Origin: Terriglobia bacterium
GTDB taxonomy: Bacteria; Acidobacteriota; Terriglobia; UBA7540
Assembly: GCA_020072655.1 (NCBI GenBank)
Contig: JAIQGH010000026.1
Span: forward strand, 1 to 47,858
Length of the DNA: 47,858 nucleotides
Reading direction: 5' to 3'
A program made the translations under genes and the position numbers. The first letter of the stretch is position 1, and every line of letters begins with the position of its first letter. Under the pieces are notes generated by a model. The model had not been told where the DNA came from and did not search any database. It was given only the letters and a program-made list of their open reading frames with translations. Below, in pieces: positions 15,173-26,057 of this stretch.

Positions 15173-16525
15173 ATGACCTATCAAGAGTGTTTAGATTATC
15201 TTGCCGGCCTCGGGCACGAACTGCTCGGGGTGGAGTTCCGGCTTGAAACGATCACCTCCATCCTGGCATCGCTGGGTGATCCGCATCTGAAGTACCCGAC
15301 CGCGATTGTGGCGGGCACGAACGGGAAGGGCTCCACCTCGGCAATTCTGGCCTCCATTCTTAGCCGCGCCGGCTACCGGACGGGCCTCTACACCTCGCCT
15401 CACCTGATACGGGTCAACGAGCGCATTGCCGTGGATGGTGAAGAAATCTCCGACGAGGACTTCGCCCGCGGCTTCCGCGAGGTCCGGCAAGCCGTGGAGC
15501 GCCTGCTGGCGGCGCGGACGTTGCCCGCGCGGCCCAGTTTCTTCGAGTTCCTCACCGCCGTGGCTTTCTTGCACTTTGCGCAGGCCCGCGCGGGCTTCGC
15601 CGTGCTGGAAGTCGGTTTGGGAGGACGCCTCGACGCGACCAACGTCACCGAGCCCCGCGTCGCGGTGATTACCAATATCGAGCTCGATCATCAGGAAATC
15701 CTCGGCAAGACCCATGCCGCGATCGCCCGTGAGAAGGCGGGAGTCATCAAGCCCGGCCGGCCCGTCGTCTCTGGGGTCTCCCATCCCGAGGCGGCGGAGG
15801 TCATCCGCCAGCGGTCGAAGGAGCTTGGCGCTCCGCTCATCGAGACCGCCAGCCTCTCCCGCATCCTCAATCTGCACAGCCGCCAGGGTCGTTATCAGTT
15901 CGACTTTGCCCTGAACGGGGACCACTTCACGAATCTGATTCTCCCGTTCCTCGGCCGCTTTCAGGTTGAGAATGCGGTGGCGGCAGTGACGGCGGCGCTC
16001 GAATTGCGCCAGGAAGGACTGCGCATCGACCGCGCGGCGATCTTCGAGGGTCTGCGTTACGCCTCCTGGCCGGGCCGCCTCGAGGCAGTTCGCGAGCGCC
16101 CGCTGGTTCTGCTCGATGGCGCGCACAATCCCGCCGGAGCCGCGGAGGTTGCGGCCTTCGTCCGGGAGCACCTTTCCGGCCGCGTGCTGCGGCTGGTTTA
16201 CGCCTCACTGCGCGACAAGGACATCGGCGAAATCAGTAAGATCCTCTTCCCGCTGGCCGCGGAAGTCTATCTCACGCGACTTCCCCAGGCTCGCGCGGCC
16301 ACTCCTCAGGAAATTCTTGCCGCCGCCCGCTGGCAGTCCTCCCGCCTAACCATTGAGCCGGACCCGGGACAAGCCCTCCGCCGAGCCCTGGAGGCGAGCG
16401 CCCCGGACGACGTCGTTCTAGCGGCCGGCTCGCTGTACCTGGTCGGCGCACTCAAGACGGCCCTGCGCGCTGCGGACTTCGAGACTTTCGCAACCCCGCA
16501 ATCCCGTCCGGCGACGCGGGCTTGA
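15173..16525 (+). CDS. folC: Folylpolyglutamate synthase / dihydrofolate synthase
   Basis: A 450-residue Mur-ligase-family protein from ATG 15173 (MTYQECLDYLAGLGH). The in-frame region upstream to 15038 is repeat DNA. The P-loop is GTNGKGST, followed by the omega-loop region YTSPHLIRVNERI, then VLEVGLGGRLDATN, ITNIELDHQEILG and LLDGAHNPAGA. It adds glutamate to dihydropteroate and folates. It ends 7 bases before plsC. Confidence 0.94.
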   Translation: MTYQECLDYLAGLGHELLGVEFRLETITSILASLGDPHLKYPTAIVAGTNGKGSTSAILASILSRAGYRTGLYTSPHLIRVNERIAVDGEEISDEDFARGFREVRQAVERLLAARTLPARPSFFEFLTAVAFLHFAQARAGFAVLEVGLGGRLDATNVTEPRVAVITNIELDHQEILGKTHAAIAREKAGVIKPGRPVVSGVSHPEAAEVIRQRSKELGAPLIETASLSRILNLHSRQGRYQFDFALNGDHFTNLILPFLGRFQVENAVAAVTAALELRQEGLRIDRAAIFEGLRYASWPGRLEAVRERPLVLLDGAHNPAGAAEVAAFVREHLSGRVLRLVYASLRDKDIGEISKILFPLAAEVYLTRLPQARAATPQEILAAARWQSSRLTIEPDPGQALRRALEASAPDDVVLAAGSLYLVGALKTALRAADFETFATPQSRPATRA

Positions 16526-16532
16526 ATCGAGC

Positions 16533-17321
16533 ATGGGAACCCCTTCGGCCATTTCCGGCAAAAGAGGCCTCACGGCGGCAGACGTGAAAGATTTCTTCAG
16601 CTATCTGCGATCGCTGATCTTCACCAACAACCTCATCTATCTCTATACCGCCGTGATGGGGACGCTATCACTCGCTGGCTCGCTCTTCGACTCGCGCGGA
16701 CGGTGGCAGCATGGTTGCGCGCGCTTCTGGTCCTGGCTCATCCTGAAGACCAGTGGCATTCGGGTGAGCGTCGAGGGCCTGGAGCACGTCCGCCAACCGG
16801 CGGACACGCCGATGATTTTCTGCGTGAACCACCAGAGCGCTATGGATATCCCGGTGCTGCTCGTCCATTTCCCTTTCCAGTTCCGCTTCCTCGCCAAGCG
16901 CTCGCTTTTTCATTACCCTTTCTTGGGCTGGCATCTGCGCCGGTCGGGCCACATCGCCGTGGTGCGCGAACGCGCCAGTCAAGCCCGGCGGAGTCTCGAG
17001 GTGGCGGTCCGAAAAATCCGCGAGGGTTATCCCGTCGTGGTGTTCCCCGAGGGCGGGCGCAGTCGCACCGGAGAAATCCTGCCCTTCAAGGCCGGCGCGT
17101 TCCGGCTGGCGGTTCTCTCCGGCGTCCCTGTCACGCCCGTCACGTTGAACGGAACGCGTGCGGTGTTGAAGCCGGACACGCTTCATGTCCGGCCGGGCCG
17201 CGTGGAGATGATCGTGCACCCCGCCATCCCTACGGCGGGTCTCAAGGCGACCGACGTGGACGCCCTTGTGGAGCGGGTGAGAAAACAGATTCTCGCGCGG
17301 TTCAAGCGCCCTGCGGGCTGA
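16533..17321 (+). CDS. plsC: 1-acyl-sn-glycerol-3-phosphate acyltransferase
   Basis: A 262-residue PlsC-like acyltransferase that makes phosphatidic acid at the inner membrane. The catalytic NHQSAMD (HX4D) is near residues 98-104 and block III FPEGGRSRTG follows. An N-terminal hydrophobic segment (NNLIYLYTAVMGTLSLAGSL) anchors it. It is probably co-transcribed with folC (7-base gap). An octamer repeat cassette begins at the base after its stop codon. Confidence 0.9.
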   Translation: MGTPSAISGKRGLTAADVKDFFSYLRSLIFTNNLIYLYTAVMGTLSLAGSLFDSRGRWQHGCARFWSWLILKTSGIRVSVEGLEHVRQPADTPMIFCVNHQSAMDIPVLLVHFPFQFRFLAKRSLFHYPFLGWHLRRSGHIAVVRERASQARRSLEVAVRKIREGYPVVVFPEGGRSRTGEILPFKAGAFRLAVLSGVPVTPVTLNGTRAVLKPDTLHVRPGRVEMIVHPAIPTAGLKATDVDALVERVRKQILARFKRPAG

Positions 17322-17807
17322 GTGAGTCATCGGGCGATTGAGCCATCGGGCCATTGAAGAACAGATCGGCCAGGATTCGGTGGAGCAAACTAAATGAGTA
17401 CGCAGCCGGAAGAGCTTCGAGCCAGGACAAAGCAGTTTGCCTTAAGGATTGTTCGGCTGTTCAAATCGCTTCCGAGATCTAGTGAAGCGTTCATTCTCGG
17501 CAAGCAACTGCTCCGCTCAGGGACAGCCGTAGCTGCGAATTACCGAGCTGTCTGCCGGGCAAGATCGAAACCTGAGTTCGTCGCGCGCATGGGCGTAGTC
17601 GTCGAAGAAGCCGACGAGACCGTTTTCTGGATCGAGATGTTGGGGGACGCCGGGGTCATGCCGCGGTCTCGCTTAGAAAGCCTTCTGGCTGAGGCGAACG
17701 AGTTGTTGGCGATCTTCGCCGCTTCGCACCGCACGGCCAGGGCCAGATAGGGACAGCCAATGGCCCGATGACTCAATGGCTCAATGACTCAATCGCTCAA
17801 TAAAGCT
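17322..17807. mobile_element. IVS-like cassette: inverted octamer arrays around a four-helix-bundle gene
   Basis: Left array (17322-17360) units read AGTCATCGGGCGATTGAGCC..., and right array (17756-17807) units read ATGGCCCGATGACTCA... in the opposite sense. The perfect pair is CATCGGGCCATTG at 17344-17356 with CAATGGCCCGATG at 17758-17770; the flanking CTCAAT/ATTGAG units also pair. The enclosed DNA is essentially one gene (17394-17750). Intervening sequences in 23S rRNA have this same plan: a terminal stem with a four-helix-bundle reading frame in the loop. Here the host is an intergenic site between plsC and an SDR gene. Mobility is inferred. Confidence 0.55.
17394..17750 (+). CDS. Four-helix-bundle protein of the 23S rRNA intervening-sequence (S23) family
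   Basis: A 118-residue all-helical protein. Signatures include FALRIVRLFKSLPRSSEAFI, LGKQLLRSGTAVAANYRAV, CRARSKPEFVARMGVVVEEA and DETVFWIEMLGDAG, which define the family found in 23S rRNA intervening sequences and related to the Avd accessory protein of diversity-generating retroelements. No reverse transcriptase or template repeat is near, so a retroelement role is unlikely. The start at 17394 follows GGTGGAGC. It lies alone between inverted octamer arrays. Its biochemical function is unknown; nucleic acid binding is suspected for the family. Confidence 0.88.
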   Translation: MSTQPEELRARTKQFALRIVRLFKSLPRSSEAFILGKQLLRSGTAVAANYRAVCRARSKPEFVARMGVVVEEADETVFWIEMLGDAGVMPRSRLESLLAEANELLAIFAASHRTARAR

Positions 17808-17808
17808 C

Positions 17809-18497
17809 ATGCAGATTCGCCTTGAGAACCAAGTCGCGGTCGTGACCGGCGGGTCGCGCGGGATCGGTCGGGCGACGGTGAAGCTGCTCGCCGCCGCGGG
17901 CGCTCGCGTCGTTTTCAGCTACCGGAGAGCAGCCGGGGCGGCGCGGGAGGTTGTGAGAAAGAGCGGGGCGGAGGCCGGCAACGTGGTGGCCGTGCGGGCC
18001 GACGTCGCCAGGATGGCGGGCGCGAAGAAACTGGTCAGCGAGGCGCTTCGCCGCTTCGGCCGGCTTGACATCCTCGTCGCCAATGCCGGAATCTGGAATG
18101 TTCGACCGGCGCCCATCGAGCGGCTGAGCGAGCGCCAGTGGGACGAAATGATTGACGTGAATCTCAAAGGGACCTACTCCGTCATCCACTTTGCGGTTCA
18201 GCAAATGATCCGGCAGAAGTCCGGGCGAATCATCGTGGTCTCCTCGACGGCCGGGCAGCGCGGAGAGGCATTCCACAGCCACTATGGCGCCAGCAAGGGG
18301 GGCGCAATCAGCTTGGTGAAGGGGCTGGCGGCGGAACTTGCGCCGCACGGCATCCTGGTGAATTGCGTCGCACCCGGGTGGGTGGACACCGACATGTGCA
18401 CGCCGCCATGCCTATCCTGTTCCTGGCGTCAGAAATGGCATCCTACATGACGGGGGAAATAGTGAATGTCAACGGCGGGAGCGTTCTCTGTGGGTAA
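17809..18497 (+). pseudogene. Short-chain dehydrogenase/reductase with internal deletion
   Basis: The first about 198 residues are a good FabG-like SDR: Rossmann TGGSRGIG, NNAG-equivalent VANAGIW, catalytic Ser in VVSSTAG, YGASK (YxxxK), then VNCVAPGWVDTDM. The frame then runs into unrelated residues and stops at 18450. The proper C-terminus (PILFLASEMASYMTGEIVNVNGG) is present in another frame from 18408 to 18497. About 25-30 residues (the flexible substrate loop and IPLGR segment) are missing, so a deletion with frameshift at about 18396-18408 is the simplest reading. All catalytic residues precede the break, but the loss of the tetramer-forming end should inactivate it. Confidence 0.75.
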
Positions 18498-19329
18498 AGA
18501 GAGAGCCGGAAGCGGTGGGCAGCGGGCAGTCGGCAGTCGGCAGTTGGTCCTCCTTGCGGTCTGCCTACTGTTTGCTGCGTCCCGCGGAGTGCTTCTTGCG
18601 CAGGGTCCCGGGCGGACCCCCGCGCAGAAACCCGCCGCGCCGCCGGCTCCGCCTCCGAGAATCGACGCTAAGGCGCAAGAGCTTCTCGACAAGACCATCC
18701 AGGCGTTGGGCGGTCAGGCCTTCCTGCAGGCCAAGAGCCTGACCACGCGCGGCCGGATCTTTGCGATTTCCGAGGACATGACCTCGGGCTTCGCGCCCTT
18801 TGAGAGCACGGTGGAGTTCCCGGACAAGCGCCGGTTCTCCTACGGCAAGGACAAGCCGGTGATCCTTCTCAACGACGGCGACCGGGGTTGGGAGGTGGAC
18901 CGCTACGGCCTGATTGACCAGCCCGCCGAGCAGCTTCGCCGCTGGCGCATCAGCGTGAGGTACGGCTACGAAAACGTCCTGCGGCAGCTCCTCCACGAGC
19001 CCGGCGTGCTGGCGCAGGGCGGAGGCACTGATTTCGTCGATAACCTCCCGGCTCGCATTGTGGAGATTACCGATGCCCGGCAGGTTCACGTGGGACTCTA
19101 CTTGCACGCTTTGACCTTTCTCCCCATCCGCCTCACCTACCGGCTGCAGAATCCCCAGACGCAGGAATGGGAAGAATATGCCGATGTATATAGCGATTAC
19201 CGCCCCGCTCAGGGCATTCAGACGCCCATGCACATCGGGCGATTGCGGAACGGCGAGCGATATTCGGAGTTTTTCCGGACTTTTGCGGAATACAATACGG
19301 CTCATCCCCCGGATTACTTCCGCCCGTGA
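18466..19329 (+). CDS. Secreted hypothetical protein, LolA/outer-membrane-lipoprotein-sorting-like
   Basis: Up to 287 residues with a signal peptide (LVLLAVCLLFAASRGVLLAQ), then a Pro-rich linker, then AKAQELLDKTIQALGGQAFL and a beta-rich domain ending HPPDYFRP. The repeated strand pattern (VEFPDKRRFSYG, GWEVDRYG, FLPIRLTYRL, YADVYSDYRP) is that of the LolA-like half-barrel proteins common in Acidobacteria. The start is unclear: ATG 18466 lies inside the SDR remnant, and GTG 18490 is possible. The first about 25 codons read through a CGGCAGTCGGCAGTTGG repeat array, so the signal peptide gene start may have been remodelled. The specific function is unknown. Confidence 0.6.
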   Translation: MSTAGAFSVGKERAGSGGQRAVGSRQLVLLAVCLLFAASRGVLLAQGPGRTPAQKPAAPPAPPPRIDAKAQELLDKTIQALGGQAFLQAKSLTTRGRIFAISEDMTSGFAPFESTVEFPDKRRFSYGKDKPVILLNDGDRGWEVDRYGLIDQPAEQLRRWRISVRYGYENVLRQLLHEPGVLAQGGGTDFVDNLPARIVEITDARQVHVGLYLHALTFLPIRLTYRLQNPQTQEWEEYADVYSDYRPAQGIQTPMHIGRLRNGERYSEFFRTFAEYNTAHPPDYFRP

Positions 19330-19347
19330 GTTGAGTCGGCGGCACTC

Positions 19348-19356
19348 TGTTATAAT
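19348..19356 (+). promoter_or_regulatory. Extended -10 promoter of hslVU
   Basis: TGTTATAAT (TGn plus perfect TATAAT at 19351-19356), 18 bases before the hslV start, with a GGAGG site at 19366. A TTGAGT lies 14 bases upstream, too close for a normal -35, so the extended -10 probably carries recognition. No heat-shock (sigma-32 or CIRCE) sequence is visible. Confidence 0.65.
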
Positions 19357-19374
19357 GGATTTCCCGGAGGCCTA

Positions 19375-19929
19375 TTGAGCAAAGCGTTTTTCCACGGCAC
19401 GACGATCTTGTGCGTTCGCCGCGGCAACCGGCTGGCCATGGGTGGCGACGGCCAGGTGACGATGGGCGAAAGCATCGTCAAGCAGAAAGCGCGCAAAATC
19501 CGTCGCCTGGCGGGCGACAAGGTCATCGCCGGCTTCGCGGGCTCGACGGCCGACGCCCTCTCGCTCTTTGCGCGCTTCGAACAGAAATTGGAGGAGTATC
19601 ACGGCAACCTGAACCGCGCCGTCGTCGAGCTGGCGAAGGACTGGCGCACCGACCGCGCCTTGCGCCACCTCGAAGCGTTGCTGCTCGTGGCGGACGAGAA
19701 GAGCACCTTCCTGGTCAGCGACACCGGCGACGTCATCGAGCCCGATGATGGAATCGTGGCCATCGGCTCCGGCGGCCCTTACGCCCTCGCCGCCGCCCGG
19801 GCTCTCGCCAAGCACACCCAACTCGGCGCGCGCGAAATCGTCCAGGAAGCCATGATGCTGGCGGGCGAGATCTGCATCTTCACCAACGATCAGATCCACA
19901 TCGAGGAGCTGCAGGGCAACCCTCGTTAG
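19375..19929 (+). CDS. hslV: ATP-dependent protease peptidase subunit HslV
   Basis: A 184-residue proteasome-beta-like protease. The start is a TTG at 19375 preceded by GGAGG. Autoprocessing should remove MSKAFFHG and expose the catalytic Thr9 ([10 protein letters not shown]); the 8-residue propeptide is long for HslV, which usually loses one or a few residues. [19 protein letters not shown] and [16 protein letters not shown] are typical. It forms hexameric double rings capped by HslU, the next gene (15-base gap). Confidence 0.95.
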   Translation: MSKAFFHGTTILCVRRGNRLAMGGDGQVTMGESIVKQKARKIRRLAGDKVIAGFAGSTADALSLFARFEQKLEEYHGNLNRAVVELAKDWRTDRALRHLEALLLVADEKSTFLVSDTGDVIEPDDGIVAIGSGGPYALAAARALAKHTQLGAREIVQEAMMLAGEICIFTNDQIHIEELQGNPR

Positions 19930-19944
19930 AAAGCGAAATACGGC

Positions 19945-21245
<1,301 letters not shown>

Positions 21246-21249
<4 letters not shown>

Positions 21250-22313
21250 GCGACGCGACTCGTCGAGGCGACTCCTTTCGCCAATCTCTCCCCCTTGCAG
21301 CCTTGATCAGCAGCGCCTGGGTTTGCGCCTGCGGCGTCCAGGGTCCCCCGCGCCCGCCGCGCGTTGAGCAGCCGCAAAGCGTTCGAGACCTTGCGGTCGC
21401 GCAGTCCAGCCGGACGCTCACCTTCACGTTCACCGTCCCGCAACTCGCCACCGACGGCCAACGGTTGACCAAACGGCTGGAGATGCAACTCCTGCGCGCG
21501 ATCTCGCCGGCAGGCCAGGCCGCTCCGCCGACCCGCGAGGCCCTCCAGCCTTGGGTCGCAGCAAGCGCCGAGGAGTTTGCGAAGCTCGCCAAAAACGATA
21601 AGGTTGCCGACCCCATCACACTGAGTGAAACCGAATTCCGCGAGCAATGTGGGAAGACCATCCTCTTCGCCGTGCGCACTCTGACGCGGGGATTTCGCGG
21701 GCGCCCGATCGAAAGCCAGCCCTCCAACCTCGTCTCGATGACTTTGCTCGACGTCCCTCTCGCCGTGCTCGACCTGCGTGTGACAACCACCGAGCATGCT
21801 CTGAAATTAAGCTGGAATCCGCCTGAGCGCGCTCTGAGCGGCGAGCCGGCGTCGAGCGTCTCCGCCTACCGCATCTATCGCCGGAGCGGGGAACAGGCCT
21901 CCTTCGCGAAGATCGGTGAGACCGCGGACACGGTCTTTCGCGACCCGGACTTCGCGTTCGGCCGAACCTACGCGTACAAAGTCACGGCGCTGATGAAAGT
22001 GAGCAGAGAGATCGCCGAAGGCGAGGAGTCGCCGGTGGCGGAGGTCACGCCGCGCGATACGTTCCCCCCCGCCGCCCCGACCGGTTTGACCGCGGTGTAC
22101 ACGACCAAGGCCGTGGAACTGGTCTGGACCGCGAATTCCGAGCCCGACCTTGCCGGCTACAACGTCTATCGGCGCGAAGGGAGCGCCACGGTCGAGAAAT
22201 TGAACGCGGATCTCTTGCGGACTCCGATCTTCCGCGACACCTCCGCCGCCGCTCTCGACTTTTCGAACAACGAGAGCCCGCCGTCGGAAGAAGTGAGCGT
22301 TGAGACGCGGTGA
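21246..22313 (+). CDS. Fibronectin type III lipoprotein
   Basis: A 355-residue exported protein with a GTG start that overlaps the hslU stop (GTGA). The signal peptide [13 protein letters not shown] ends in a plausible lipobox (VCAC). Two FN3 domains cover about residues 170-265 ([31 protein letters not shown]) and 275-355 ([30 protein letters not shown]). The second lacks its last strand: [17 protein letters not shown] joins without the usual GxxYxYxVTAVD, an in-frame loss of about 10 residues. The N-terminal part is unknown. It probably sits in the outer membrane or periplasm. Confidence 0.75.
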
Positions 22314-22338
22314 GCATGCGCGAACGAGACCTGTGATG

Positions 22339-22391
22339 GGTAGCGGCGGACTTTAGCCCGGCAGGTGCCCCGATGAATCGGGGCGCTACGC
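22339..22391. repeat. Short palindromic element, GTAGCGGC...GGGGCGCTAC
   Basis: GTAGCGGCGG near 22340 and CGGGGCGCTACGC at 22379-22391 form inverted ends. The inner palindrome GCCCCGATGAATCGGGGC is at 22367-22384. It is a roughly 50-base relative of the element at 15048-15150, lying between the FN3 lipoprotein gene and the tal promoter. Confidence 0.65.
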
Positions 22392-22425
22392 ACCATGGTC
22401 TCATTCTCGCCCCGCCGGAGCGGGA

Positions 22426-22434
22426 TGTTATAAT
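22426..22434 (+). promoter_or_regulatory. Extended -10 promoter before tal
   Basis: TGTTATAAT (TATAAT at 22429-22434), 43 bases before the GTG at 22477, with an AAGGAG ribosome binding site at about 22464. No clear -35 box. It is the same nonamer as before hslV and hicB (9865). Confidence 0.6.
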
Positions 22435-22476
22435 TAAGTGGATTCTAAATGGCTATCGCCTCGAAAGGAGCAGGTT

Positions 22477-23048
22477 GTGAAATTTTTCCTTGACACGGCA
22501 AATCTGGACGAAATCCGCGAGGCCGCGAGCATCGGCTTGCTGGACGGGGTCACAACGAATCCTTCCTTGGTTGCCAAGGAGGGCGCGGAGTTCAAAGAGC
22601 GGATTATCAAGATTTGCTGGCCAAGCTCCACACCTGGGTGGTCGTCAAGGTTCCGACGACCAAGGCCGGGCTCAAGGCCGCCAAGTGCCTGGTGGGTGAC
22701 GGGATCAAGGTCAACTGCACGTTGGTCTTCTCGCCCGCGCAGGCGCTGCTGGTGGCCAAGACCGGGGCCACCTACGTCAGCCCTTTCCTCGGCAGGCTGG
22801 ACGATATAGCGCACGTTGGCATGGACCTCGTCCGCGACATCGTGACGATCTATCGCAACTATTGCTACAAAACCCAAGTGCTGGCCGCTTCGCTCCGCCA
22901 TCCGCTGCATGTGGTGGACGCGGCCAAGGCTGGCGCCGATGTGGCCACCATGCCTTACAAAGTCTTCGACCAGCTCTTCAAGCATCCCTTGACGGACAAG
23001 GGGCTGGACCAGTTCCTGAGGGATTGGGAGAAAGCGAAAGTCAAGTGA
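22477..23048 (+). pseudogene. tal: Transaldolase (TalC/Fsa type) with internal deletion
   Basis: The GTG at 22477 opens [19 protein letters not shown] and [16 protein letters not shown], with the catalytic-site Asp in FLDTAN. After IIKIC (22616) the frame breaks. From 22614 in another frame the enzyme resumes at [19 protein letters not shown], with the Schiff-base Lys in VVKVP, to the C-terminus [11 protein letters not shown]. About 25 residues including the ISAEV strand are missing. The junction is GATTTGC at 22611-22617, which fits both the upstream (IC) and downstream (DLLAK) codons, so deletion between two short direct repeats is likely. Without that strand the barrel should not fold. Confidence 0.82.
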
Positions 23049-23452
23049 GTCCGGGAGAGCGTCTCACGCTGGGTCTGGCCGCGGTGGCCACGGCGACAGG
23101 ACTTGCCGCCTGGCTGATGGCGCGTTTCCGGCGCCGGCATGCGAAGAGCCCGGAGGAGATCGAGCGTCAGCGGCGCCTGGACGTCCACAACTGCGGCAGG
23201 ATCGCGCCGGGCCACATCGTGGACTTCCTCGAATCCAGCGGCGCCGATAACAACGGCCGACTGCTTCTCTACAAATACGAAGTCGGCGGCGTCACTTACG
23301 AAGCCGCGCAGGACATCTCGGCCCTGGCGAGCCTCGCCGCCACCGCCCCAGGCCTCGCCGGGCAAACCGCGAGCGTCAAGTACGATCCGAAACGTCCCAC
23401 CAATTCCATCATCGCGTGCGAGGAATGGTGCGGAATCAGGACGATCGGGTGA
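23045..23452 (+). CDS. Small membrane-anchored protein, DUF3592-like
   Basis: A 135-residue protein with a GTG start overlapping the tal stop. One N-terminal membrane helix ([20 protein letters not shown]) is followed by a basic stretch (RFRRRHAK) and a small beta domain. The pattern [20 protein letters not shown], then [13 protein letters not shown], resembles DUF3592-type domains. Function unknown. It is probably co-transcribed with tal. Confidence 0.6.
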   Translation: MSPGERLTLGLAAVATATGLAAWLMARFRRRHAKSPEEIERQRRLDVHNCGRIAPGHIVDFLESSGADNNGRLLLYKYEVGGVTYEAAQDISALASLAATAPGLAGQTASVKYDPKRPTNSIIACEEWCGIRTIG

Positions 23453-23536
23453 TTGAGTGATTGTGTGATTGAGCGAATGAAGAAATGAATCGGTTGGGGA
23501 AATCGCTCAATCACTCAATCGCTCAATCACACAATT
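23447..23536. repeat. Gene-less octamer hairpin element before pccB
   Basis: ATTGTGTGATTGAGCGA at 23460-23476 is perfectly inverted at 23519-23535 (TCGCTCAATCACACAAT), with further GATTGAGT/ACTCAATC units around it. The 42-base centre holds no reading frame. The unit (GATTGAGN) is the complement type of the CTCAAT units at 17322-17807, so this looks like an empty version of the gene-carrying cassette. It ends 4 bases before the pccB ATG. Confidence 0.7.
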
Positions 23537-23539
23537 CCT

Positions 23540-25090
<1,551 letters not shown>

Positions 25091-25222
25091 ATCCGGGCGG
25101 ACGGACGGACGGTCTGAACCCCTACTTCAAGCCGTCCGCGCGCCGCTGCCTTCGCCAAAAAGACCCTCCGGAGCAGTTGCATAGGTTAAAATGCGGGCTG
25201 GAACCAGAGGAGCGGCAGTGCC

Positions 25223-25528
25223 ATGAACCACCACGGAATCGAAGTGCCGAAGGAAAGAATCGCGGAATTCTGTCGCCGCCACCACATCCGCAAGCTGGCA
25301 TTTTTCGGTTCGGTACTGCGGGATGACTTCCGGCCGGATAGTGACCTGGACGTGTTGGTGGACTTTGAGCCAGGGTGTACGGTCGGATTACTGAGGATGG
25401 CGGGATTGGAATTGGAGCTTGCTGCGATCCTCGGACGGAAGGTGGACCTGCGGACGCCCGCGGACCTGAGCAGGTACTTCCGTGACGAAGTGGTGCGCAC
25501 CAGCGAAGTCCAATATGCTCAAGAGTGA
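25223..25528 (+). CDS. mntA: MntA-type minimal nucleotidyltransferase antitoxin
   Basis: A 101-residue nucleotidyltransferase with the exact GSX10DXD motif: Gly29-Ser30, then Asp41 and Asp43 ([22 protein letters not shown]). In the HepT-MntA (type VII) system this enzyme AMPylates a tyrosine of HepT and silences the toxin. The ATG at 25223 follows an AGGAGCGGCAG site. Its 3' end overlaps hepT by 14 bases. The pair lies between pccB and the biotin carboxylase gene, so it interrupts a metabolic operon. Confidence 0.87.
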   Translation: MNHHGIEVPKERIAEFCRRHHIRKLAFFGSVLRDDFRPDSDLDVLVDFEPGCTVGLLRMAGLELELAAILGRKVDLRTPADLSRYFRDEVVRTSEVQYAQE

Positions 25529-25862
25529 CCGGGTCAGGCTACAACACATGGTCGATGCGGCGAATGAGGCCCTTCGGTCAGCGCGGGAACGGAGTCGCGC
25601 GGACCTCGACAAGGATCGGGTATGGGCTCTGGGCTTGGTGAAATGTGTCGAGATCGCTGGCGAAGCGGCGGCGCGGGTCGGTGGAAGCACGAAAGCGAGA
25701 TGGTCTCAGATTCCTTGGGCCGAAATCGTCGCCATGCGGAATCGGCTCGTTCATGTGTACTTCGACATCGACCTGGACCAAGTCTGGAAGGCCGTCACGG
25801 AGGACTTGCCCCCATTGGTTGGAGAGTTGGCAAGAATCCTTGAGGCCGACACCGAATCCTGA
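25515..25862 (+). CDS. hepT: HepT-type HEPN RNase toxin (DUF86)
   Basis: A 115-residue HEPN protein. The catalytic and modification motif RX4HXY is intact: Arg75, His80 and Tyr82 (RNRLVHVY); Tyr82 is the expected AMPylation target. The start at 25515 gives [20 protein letters not shown]; an upstream in-frame start at 25482 lies deep inside mntA. The presence of both intact partners suggests a working module. The sequence after its stop turns into a pccB-like 3' end. Confidence 0.87.
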   Translation: MLKSDRVRLQHMVDAANEALRSARERSRADLDKDRVWALGLVKCVEIAGEAAARVGGSTKARWSQIPWAEIVAMRNRLVHVYFDIDLDQVWKAVTEDLPPLVGELARILEADTES

Positions 25863-25884
25863 CCTGGCACTCCGGACTATCACC

Positions 25885-25992
25885 ATGCTTCTGCCAGGCG
25901 GTCGCCGCTCTGAACTCATCGTCGCCCTCCGCATCCTCGACACCTACCGCGACAACAACGGGCCAAAAGTGCACACAAATACTCCGTTGTGA
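25885..25992 (+). pseudogene. Second copy of the pccB 3' end
   Basis: In one frame this reads GRRSELIVALRILDTYRDNN, then GPKVHTNTPL and a TGA. The end of pccB reads [20 protein letters not shown], then KKHGNIPL. Aligned without gaps they share 18 of 28 residues and the stop codon. It has no start of its own and begins about 20 bases after hepT. It is either the original pccB 3' end displaced by insertion of mntA-hepT, or a relic carried in with them. Confidence 0.72.
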
Positions 25993-26057
25993 CAACTGCC
26001 ACCCCGCAGAGGAGACGATTTGAAAAAGCCGCCCGTCGCGGGTAGCATCTCCCTGGC

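Noticed and set aside
17394-17750. Diversity-generating retroelement accessory protein (Avd)
   Set aside because: The fold is shared, but no reverse transcriptase, template repeat or variable repeat was found in the window.
23447-23536. Octamer repeats as a CRISPR array
   Set aside because: Units are 7-8 bases with no spacers, they invert halfway, and no cas genes are present.
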